This document shows, in pieces, positions 56,779 through 64,000 of a stretch of 64,000 nucleotides of DNA (its first letter is position 1; each line of letters begins with the position of its first letter). Origin of the DNA: Dactylorhiza incarnata (lineage: Eukaryota > Streptophyta > Magnoliopsida > Asparagales > Orchidaceae). Under the pieces are notes generated by a model, which was given only the letters and a program-made list of their open reading frames with translations, searched no databases and had not been told where the DNA came from. Location: positions 1-64,000 of the forward strand of contig JAWHQI010000065.1 of NCBI GenBank assembly GCA_033032865.1, in the 5' to 3' direction. The position numbers and the translations under genes were made by a program.

Positions 56779-58584
56779 TGAAAGTGAGGTTAGATCTTAA
56801 ATTAACTCTAGAGGGGGGGGGGGGGGGTGAATAGAGTATTAAAACTTTTTATTAGTTTTATTGCGGAATTAAAATAGTGATATATATATATATGTGTGTG
56901 TATATAGTGATTTATAAAAACTAAATAAAGAAAACAGCACAACACAACAACACAGAAAATCACAAGCACACAGACGACACAAGGATTTTTATAGTAGTTC
57001 CCCAATAAACCTGGGTACGTCTACTCTTCTACCACACTTGGTAGGATCCACTAGGTTTTTGATCAGGTGCCCTATCACCAAGGGGTTTTTGATCAGGTGT
57101 CCACATACTAAGTGAGCTTTTGATCAGGTGCTCTAACCAAACCACAGGTTTTTAATCAGGTGCCCTGCCACCAATGGGTTAACTTTTGAAGGGAGTTATA
57201 ACCCTGTATAAGAGGGGATAGAAGGGGTTATGAAGTTCTTCTCTGTCAATATGCTGAGAGAAGACTCTAGTGGATGTATGTTGTAAAGCTCCTCTGTCTG
57301 ATATGAAATGCTTGACAGCTTGAGGATGGAGCTTTCACTTGAATCAAATAATCTTCCTATAGCTGATTAATCTGGAAGAATATGTTCTTCAGATTTTTGT
57401 TGCTCTTTTGAAGATCTGTACTTGCAGCTGATGACTGAGAGATTATTGTTGAAGTTGTTCTCAGAGAATGAGTGCTGCTATTTGAGGAAGAAGAAGATCT
57501 GTTAGCTTTTGTTCTTCTTGTTCTTCCTGTAACCTTTTTCCTTCTTTTTCTCTGTACAGCTATATTGATATGTTCTGTATTTTTCTGTCGTGATAACTAT
57601 GGAAGTAATACTGTATATCTTCTTCCCTTTTCTTTTGATAATATTTGAAAATCAAATCCCTTGAATTAAGGAATAAATATATCTGGGAACTATAAATCTG
57701 CTGCGCCGATTACCTTTTTCCTTTTCCATGAAATGTTCCTTTTCCATTGAATGTCAACGGCTATTTTCTCTCGGGAAGAGATGGAAAGGAATATAATAAG
57801 GAAGGAAATAAATCTTGTCTTATCTGTAATAGATTCGTTGTTGTAGTCGATCTGAGTTCAGGGAATGGATAATATAATCTTCTGAAATAATTCTGAACTG
57901 AAATAAGAAATTTTGTCGATCTCAAGAATTTTCGTCGAACACGAAATTGAGTTCGTCGACCTCAAATGAATCTGGCTGGAAGAATTAAATCAGTTGAGCT
58001 GAATGATATTTCATCGATCTGAACATCTGATACTCATTCTTCGAACGCAGAGCTGAGTTCGTCAAACTGAGGAATTCGTCGGCCGCTGAGCTGAGCAAAA
58101 TCGTCGACCGCAGAACTGAATAAAAACGTCGACTGCTGAGACGGGATCTGTTCGTCGACCGCTGAGACAGAATTTGTTTGTCGACCGCTGAAACAGAATC
58201 TGTTCATCGACCGCTGAGCTGAGCAAAATCGTCGACCGCAGAACTGAATAAAAACGTCGACCACTGAGACGGGATCTGTTCGTCGACCGCTGAGACAGAA
58301 TCTGTTCGTCGACCGTTGAAACAGAATCTGTTCGTCGACCGCTGAACCGGTGAGCCGCTGAGATAGAAGCAAGCCATTCGTCGAATGCAGAGTGTAAGCC
58401 GTTCGTCGAACGCGGAGATCAGTTCATCGAATGCAGTGTGGAGTTTGTCGAACGCAGAATCTGAATGATTTCTTGAGTTCTAACAGCCTAAACCCTTGAC
58501 CCATTGACTATACATTGGGGTCAACTTGATCCTAGTCAACAGATAGTGATCCTAGCCCAAATCAGAAATTGGGTTATTCCAACA
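56779..58584 (-). repeat. Copia 4 5' LTR
   Basis: 1,806 bp; 15-G run at 56813-56827; word array at about 57905-58460. A 128-bp unit starting CCGCTGAGCTGAGCAAAATC at 58083 is repeated at 58211; the 3' LTR has it once. Confidence 0.92.
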
Positions 58585-58589
58585 GACTC

Positions 58590-59356
58590 GTTTCTTTTTT
58601 CGCGCTTATAGGGAGATTTAAGGTAAAGAATCGTTGGGCGCGTGTTCTGTTCGATTCAGGTGCTACCCATTTGTTCCTAGCAAGGGATTTCGTCGAGCGT
58701 CACCGTTTGACCCCTGAGCTGGGCAACGATTCGTTCCTCGTTAAGTTCCCTTCTGATGATTTGGTATCCTCGAACCAGTGCGTCCGAAGTTGCCCCGTTC
58801 TCTTAGGAGATTTCTTGGCTGTTGCTGATCTCAAGGTTTGGACCTAGAAGACTTTGATGTGATTTTTGGTATGGACTAGTTGTCCTACTATGATGTGGTC
58901 ATCCGATGCAAGGAAAAGCGTCTGGACTTTGTGATGGACAACGATCATCCCATGAGCGTTTTTGGGTCTCCGTGCCAGTGTTCCCTGATAATTTCTACGG
59001 TGTGTGCTCAGAAATTGATAATTTCCGGTTGTTTGGCTTACCTTGTTTCTGTAGTAGAAACTGTTACTGGTTCGCCGTGTATTTAGGGTGTTCCGTTGGT
59101 GCGAGAGTTTCCTGATGTCTTACCCGTCAGTCTTCCTGGCCTTCCGCCTGATAGAGATGTGGAGTTCGTTATTGATCTTGAGCCTGGTACTCGTCCTATC
59201 GCTAAGACACCGTACTGTATGGCACCGCGTGAGCTAAAAAAGTTGCGAACTCAGTTAGATGAGTTGTTGCATTGTGGATTCGTTAGACCAAGTTCTTCGC
59301 CCTGGGGTGCTCCAGTTTTGTTCGTGAAAAAGAAGGACGGTTCTATGAGGTTGTGA
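58590..59356 (+). pseudogene. pol: Gypsy protease and truncated RT, copy II
   Basis: ARVLFDSGATHLFLARDFVE (active site DSG), LGNDSFLVKFP and GDFLAVADLKV. A 2-bp deletion near 58837 then shifts the frame. The rest (58880-59356) repeats copy I: YDVVIRCKEKRLDFVMDN, the same in-frame TAG (59084-59086), then [40 protein letters not shown] and [18 protein letters not shown] to a stop. RT palm missing as in copy I. Confidence 0.87.
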
Positions 59357-60069
59357 CAATTAATCAGTTAGGGATGTCGATGTCCTAGTCTAGAAGTTGA
59401 CGACAAAAATTTGATCTTACAAGTAGTTATATCTGACCGTTCTTGAGGTTTGGGGCATTCAGAAGTGATCAACTTATGATTTGTTAAAAATCACACCCTA
59501 TCATGGTAGAAAATTTTAACTTCAATAATAGCCCTTATGCCTTGGGAGCTATGATGATGTATAACCAGAGATCTTAGACGATGACTTATTGGATTTAGAA
59601 TATAGTGTTTGAGTTTATTATGATAAGAATGATCTAAGTTTATCTTACTTTGGACCATTCGAAAGTGATCAAGACTAGCATATGTGGAGGTGATAGGAAT
59701 TTGGTGAAATAAACGTGATGATATTTCCTTGATGAAATTGACTTGTGAAAAATCTTAGGGTTTCAAAAGAATTTTACCCGTATACCTTATGAATCAAACT
59801 CCACATAGAAAGTTATTGGGAGTCATCTTATAAACATGGATACTAATAAAGATTGGTTAACATACCCTCATAAGGTTCACAAGTGCACCACCTTAAAATT
59901 TGAGGATGATTGGGACTCCTAATGATCTGATCAGTCCAATGGTAAGAATTGGATAAGTTGTAGAGTGGAGATGATTGATCACTCAGACGTACTTGAAGGA
60001 ATAAGAACCTAAACATGCGGAGAAAACTTTATAGAAGCATCGTCTACCCACACAAACAAGAGCTTTAGT
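59357..60069 (+). other. Degraded pol interior, copy II
   Basis: Matches 26274-27009. No domain readable. Confidence 0.5.
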
Positions 60070-60490
60070 CACTGGAAAAATGTTTTTTTTTCAGAGCGTG
60101 TAGTTTCCTGAAATAAAGAAAGATGTCATAGGTTTTCTGATGCACGGTGAGATCTGTTGACTGGTGAAGGCCAAGTGCAAGAGTCTTTGGGGAACTACCA
60201 TAGTCACTGCCCGTGTTAGAGTGGAAGGTCGAGGATAGATTGACCAAGGTAGCTAGGGTCACCCCGAGCCGGAAGGATACTCCCGTGGGTGTTTGATGGG
60301 ATTTGATGAGACGTCTGTCCATCATCGTGGTGCACCCAGGACGATTGTGTCAGATCATGATGGATGGGTTATGTCCAAGAAGTGATGATCAGAACAAGCT
60401 TATTTGGGCTCTTGGTTGACGTTCATCACAGCTTTCCACCCTCAGAGGGACGGAGGCACAAGACTCCACCATGCTGGATCCACGATAAAT
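60070..60490 (+). pseudogene. pol: Gypsy integrase remnant, copy II (truncated)
   Basis: Carries the same scraps as copy I (zinc-region text, DRLTKVARVTP...RKDTPVGV, HPQ-like end). It breaks off at about 60482, where sequence equivalent to 27407-28398 of copy I is deleted. Confidence 0.72.
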
Positions 60491-61625
60491 GTCTCCCTCC
60501 ACCATGCCAAATTGACCTTACCCTTACCCTTATAAGGTTATTAGGGACCCAATGGACTAAAAACCCCCATCACGGGGCCACCAATTTGGCCAAATTGACA
60601 TAAATCAACTCTAGCCCTATTTTGGTCAAAATGCCCTATTGTGGGTCAATTGGCCTCCACTTTGCCAAATTGACCCTACCTAGACCCTCCTAACACTTAA
60701 GGGAGACCAATGGGTCACTACCCACCCATTGGGGTCAACCCAAATGGTCAAATTGACCAAAGTCAATTCTACCCTAAATTTAGGTAAAAATGACCTATTT
60801 TGACCTAATCAAGTCCAATCCACTTGGGCTAGACTCAATTGAGGTTGTCCACCACCTAATGGGGTTGGGTGATACTGAATTTGCCATTCAATTTCAAAAA
60901 ATTCGGCCAGGAGAGAAACCCCAATTTTCCCCAAAAATGGTGGAGAGAGAAAGAGAGGGAGTAATGACATCCACGGTCATGGGATGCCAAAAGCCCCCCA
61001 ATTGATGGGGATTCATCTCCCCTGGATGTTACAAGAAGTGTAGGAGTTTTTCCAGACCATATGGTGGCTGAATTGATGAGATTTCAATTTTCCAAAGAAG
61101 CCTTAATGGTCATGGCCAAAAATTTCCCCTTCAAATTCCCCCTATACAGCCCCCATTCTCAAATCCAACTCCACAATTAGCTTCAAAAGGTGGATGACAG
61201 TCCAAATCATATATTGGATCGAAGGTTTTGGTGGAGAATGGAGAGGTCGGGCAAGCTCGCCGGAGAAGGGAAAAACCATGGCCGACCACCGCCGCCATCG
61301 CCGTCGGGCTCCAAGAAGGTCTGGTTCTTCTACTCTTCTCTAGTGGATAGATCTACATCAAAAATCGGCAAGGATTGGGGCCAATTGGTCCCCAATCAAC
61401 ATGACCGAAATCCCATTTTTTGGAGGTTTTCTTTTTGCCCAAACCGCTGGTTCCGGCCACCACCGGCCGGCCAAGACCCCCCATCGTCGGCCACCACCTC
61501 AAGGAAGGTGGTGGTGGCATTGGCCGGCCGGGGAGGGGTGTGGGTGGCCGGGAAAACCAAGGTAAAGGGGCTACAGGTCGGGGAAATCTGGACCCTTGGC
61601 TGGCGGAGGAAGATGACCAGCTACC
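60491..61625 (+). repeat. LTR A3, first part (5' truncated)
   Basis: Begins CTCCACCATGCCAAATTGACC, equivalent to about 28400 in A2, so the first ~325 bp of the LTR are deleted. It keeps the W-box cluster and the section matching 29050-29530. Interrupted by LTR E after CTACC (61621-61625). Confidence 0.87.
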
Positions 61626-61869
61626 TGTTGGAGCCTATGTTCCGCATCTCTTGGTTTGAGAATAACAAATACTGTGTTGTATTTGATCTAGTATTTGGTG
61701 TGTTTATAGTGTGCAGGTTGTACAGGAACTATAGCTACACATCCCTATGAATAGTTTGCTGATTGGAAATGACTCTCTGGAAAGATAGCTAACGCTCGTG
61801 TTAGTAGTTAACGCCCAATGTTATCAACCGCTGAGAAGAAAACCGCTGAGACGAAAACCGCTGAGAAGG

Positions 61870-62395
61870 AAGCTGCATTCGACGAATGGAACCTGCGTTC
61901 GACGAACTCTGAAGGCGCTCGACGAAATCTGGAGGAAGCTGCGTTCGACGAACGAGGAGTTCCGTTCGACGAAATTTCCTGCGCTCGACGAACTTGAGCT
62001 CGACAAGATGCGTTCGACGAACGAGGGGTTCCGTTCGACGAAATCTCCTGCGCTCGACGAACTTGAGCTCGACAAGCTGCGTTCGACGAACGAGGGGTTC
62101 CGTTCGACGAAATCTCCTGCGCTCGATGAACTTGGGCTCGACAAGCTGCGTTCGACGAATGAGGAGTTCTGTTCGACGAACTGAGCCCGCGCTCGACGAC
62201 ATTGTGCCCGACAACTGCGTTCGACGAATGTGAAGCTCCGTTCGACGAAATCGATTCCATTCGACGAAAGTTGGTTCTGTCACGATCCTTGGCGGTATGC
62301 ACGATCCTGACAGTTGCGGCTTTTCCGTTCGACGATGGGTGCGTTCGACGAAGGCGTGTTCGACGAAATCAGTCCCGTTCGACGAAATTGGTTCT
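61870..62395. repeat. TTCGACGAA word array with 69-bp units in LTR E
   Basis: GCGTTCGACG starts at 61941, 62010, 62079 and 62148: exact 69-bp steps, each unit holding three to four TTCGACGAA/CTCGACGAA words. More scattered words lie on both sides, with CCGCTGAGA words at about 61827, 61842 and 61857. Confidence 0.95.
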
Positions 62396-62467
62396 GTCAC
62401 GCTCCCGACTTTATGCACGATGTCAGCAACTGCCGTACACGATTTCACTAACGCCGGGCGGTATCCT

Positions 62468-62483
62468 TAACGCGCGCGTTAGC
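62468..62483. repeat. TTAACGCGCGCGTTAG palindrome
   Basis: Part of a set of TAACGC/GCGTTA words in LTR E. Others lie at 61788, 62449 and 63303-63320 (CTAACGC-CCA-GCGTTAG). Confidence 0.85.
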
Positions 62484-63542
62484 TTCCGAGGCTATTTAAT
62501 GTACATCCCCTTTCATTCTCAATGAAAATAGATGATTCCTGAATTCTGATACTTTGGAGAGAGGTTCGTGCACAGCAATTAAGAGATCTCCCTTGGGCTA
62601 ACATGAAGATCTAAAGAAGATTTTGAAGGAGAAGGTCTACAACGCATATTCCATACGAAGGACGATCGTTTCAAGAATGCCAACATCTACATCGACTTCG
62701 TCGTCACCTTCAGAATTTCTTGGCGAGTTTCTCTTTACTTATCTTGTAATATTTTATTTTTCCTTTTGTATTTTGTGTGGAGAAATCGTTCGGTGAGAAC
62801 GTCGGATTCCGGGAAGGATTCCGTGGGTAAATTCGCCTTGTGTTGGCGACTAGGTCCTTGTGCGGCTTAGGGGTAATTCGCCGCCTTGTGCGTGGCGACT
62901 AGGTCAAGGGTAGATCTAGGGGGTGGCTAGAGGCCTTATCTGGGGATAGATAGGCTATAGCCAACCAGTCCTTGGGAGAAGGACCGGTGAAACAACAAAA
63001 AGTGTTTTTATATATTTTCGCATTGATTTCTAGCGTTATAGAAATTAAACATTTGGGTATTCAATTTATTATGAAATAAAATCATGTCTTTTAATGTTCT
63101 ATTCAATTGATTTTATTTCCTCTTCAAGAATGTTTTAATTTCTATTTTCATCAAAGTATTAAAATTAACATTTGTATAATTATCTTTGAAATACAATAAT
63201 TATTTTCATTATCTCTGATTTTCTGGAATTGTATTTCATTTGAGATTTCATAAGTAAAATCACTGTGGCAATCATTTTGTTCTGAGGAATATTCTCTGGA
63301 GAGCTAACGCCCAGCGTTAGGACTTAACGTCAGGCATTAGCAACAGTCAACAAAAAGTTTTGTTTCAATTATTTAAAAAGGAATCTTCATTACAATCCTA
63401 TCTGGAATATTAAAATATATTTTTCTATAAAATATTCTGAAACTTCAGTCTCAAACTCTGATAAATTTAATTAGGATCTAAATTCCATAAAACCCTTATT
63501 CACCCCCCCCCCTCCAAGGGCGCCGTAAGATCCAACACTACC

Positions 63543-64000
63543 ATCTGATTTGCTTTAGGATTCGTGCTAAATCATGTGGTATAAATCTTTATGAAATTGA
63601 ATTTTCTATCACATATGTTGTTGTACATAGATTAATTTATTAAAAATACTTAGGGCCCTCTACAGAAAAAGTAGCCAACACCAAAGTTGTAGCCCTTGGA
63701 GTCTACTTTAGTCTAAAATTGATTTCCGCCCAGAAGGAGCTCTGTAGCTCCCTGTAGGTCCATTTTGGTGGGACTGGTCCTTAGGGTAGGACAACCACCA
63801 TTTCTTGAATAACTTTTGATTGGGAAATGATATTGACTTGAAAATTGAAACCTATGCTATTTGTACCTACACGCTTAACATATCCAAAGATGGGAATTCT
63901 AGGAGAACATTTTTCTAAGGTTTTTGTAATAATTTAATAATTAATATATTATTTAATTATAGGGTCTAATGACCTCCAATCCCCTCCAAATTTTTGTGGG
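63543..64000 (+). repeat. LTR A3, second part
   Basis: Resumes LTR A with CATCTGATTTGC, matching A2 from about 29534 on. It runs past the window edge. Confidence 0.9.

Larger units (their letters stand above)
48861..58584 (-). mobile_element. Copia element 4 (Sirevirus-like), minus strand
   Basis: 9,724 bp flanked by GACTC (48856-48860, 58585-58589). LTRs 48861-50538 (3') and 56779-58584 (5'), starting TGTTGGAA and ending CCTCACTTTCA on the minus strand. Long gag with an acidic/serine tail, pol of the Sirevirus type, and several AGGGGGAG tracts before the 3' LTR. A C-rich TATTCACCCCCC block lies near each LTR end. Frameshifts and stops in gag and pol. Confidence 0.93.
61626..63537 (+). mobile_element. 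Solo LTR E (Sirevirus-like Copia)
   Basis: 1,912 bp, TGTTGGAGCC ... GATCCAACA, flanked by CTACC (61621-61625, 63538-63542). Near its end it has TTATTCACCCCCCCCCCTCC, the same block as the LTR ends of Copia 4, which suggests the lineage and the plus orientation. No primer site, polypurine tract or coding domain. The open frames at 61798-62448 are products of the word array. Confidence 0.85.

Noticed and set aside
61798..62525. Several overlapping long open frames (up to 215 codons) on both strands
   Set aside because: They follow the 69-bp TTCGACGAA array, where unit length is a multiple of three; low-complexity products and no known domain.

Overview
The window is plant nuclear DNA made up of transposable elements nested inside one another. 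I find no host gene, tRNA, rRNA or CRISPR array. The evidence for a plant is the set of families present: Ty1/Copia elements primed by initiator tRNA-Met, one of them Sirevirus-like; Ty3/Gypsy remnants with plant-type long LTRs (TGTAACATCC...GTCTTACA); a CACTA transposon with 3-bp target duplication; and a plant DUF4371-type hAT transposase. Most coding regions are broken by stops and frameshifts. This looks like old heterochromatin of a large-genome angiosperm; I cannot name the species.

Backbone. From the left edge to the right edge the window reads LTR A1 - interior I - LTR A2 - interior II - LTR A3. LTR A is about 4.7 kb long. A1 is positions 1-52 plus 16600-20513, A2 is 28073-37570, and A3 is about 60491 to beyond 64000. 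Interiors I (20514-28072) and II (37571-about 60490) are near-identical decayed Gypsy interiors. In each, a second, unrelated 1.9-kb LTR (LTR D, 21517-23410 and 44914-46782) with its own primer binding site sits between the LTR A primer site and gag. The same chimera is therefore present twice, sharing one central LTR.

Later insertions, each bounded by an exact target site duplication. LTR A1 is split by solo LTR B (53-16599, TSD CAAAT). LTR B holds solo LTR C (137-2115, TSD ATAAT) and Copia element 1 (2893-14962, minus strand, TSD TTATA). The 5' LTR of Copia 1 holds a 7.3-kb CACTA element (7450-14776, TSD ATA), which carries a decayed hAT transposase gene (9337-11663). LTR A2 holds a Sirevirus-like deletion derivative (31592-36366, TSD TACAA). 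Interior II holds Copia element 3 (37903-44236, minus strand, TSD GCCAT, itself split by a non-autonomous hAT-like insert at about 39252-40172) and Copia element 4 (48861-58584, minus strand, Sirevirus-like, TSD GACTC). LTR A3 holds solo LTR E (61626-63537, TSD CTACC).

The most unusual feature is a recurring design in the non-coding parts: arrays of short palindromic words. TTCGTCGAA/TTCGACGAA and CCGCTGAGAC words occur in the LTRs of at least four different Copia families and once inside a gag gene. TTTCTCGAGAAA is repeated eight times at exactly 32-bp spacing in LTR D. Three hairpins with near-identical 12-nt loops lie in the leader ahead of the Gypsy gag, and LTR D ends in a 106-bp inverted repeat. 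LTR A begins with a dense cluster of W-box (TTGAC) motifs. Long G/C homopolymers occur in some copies only and may be slippage or assembly error.
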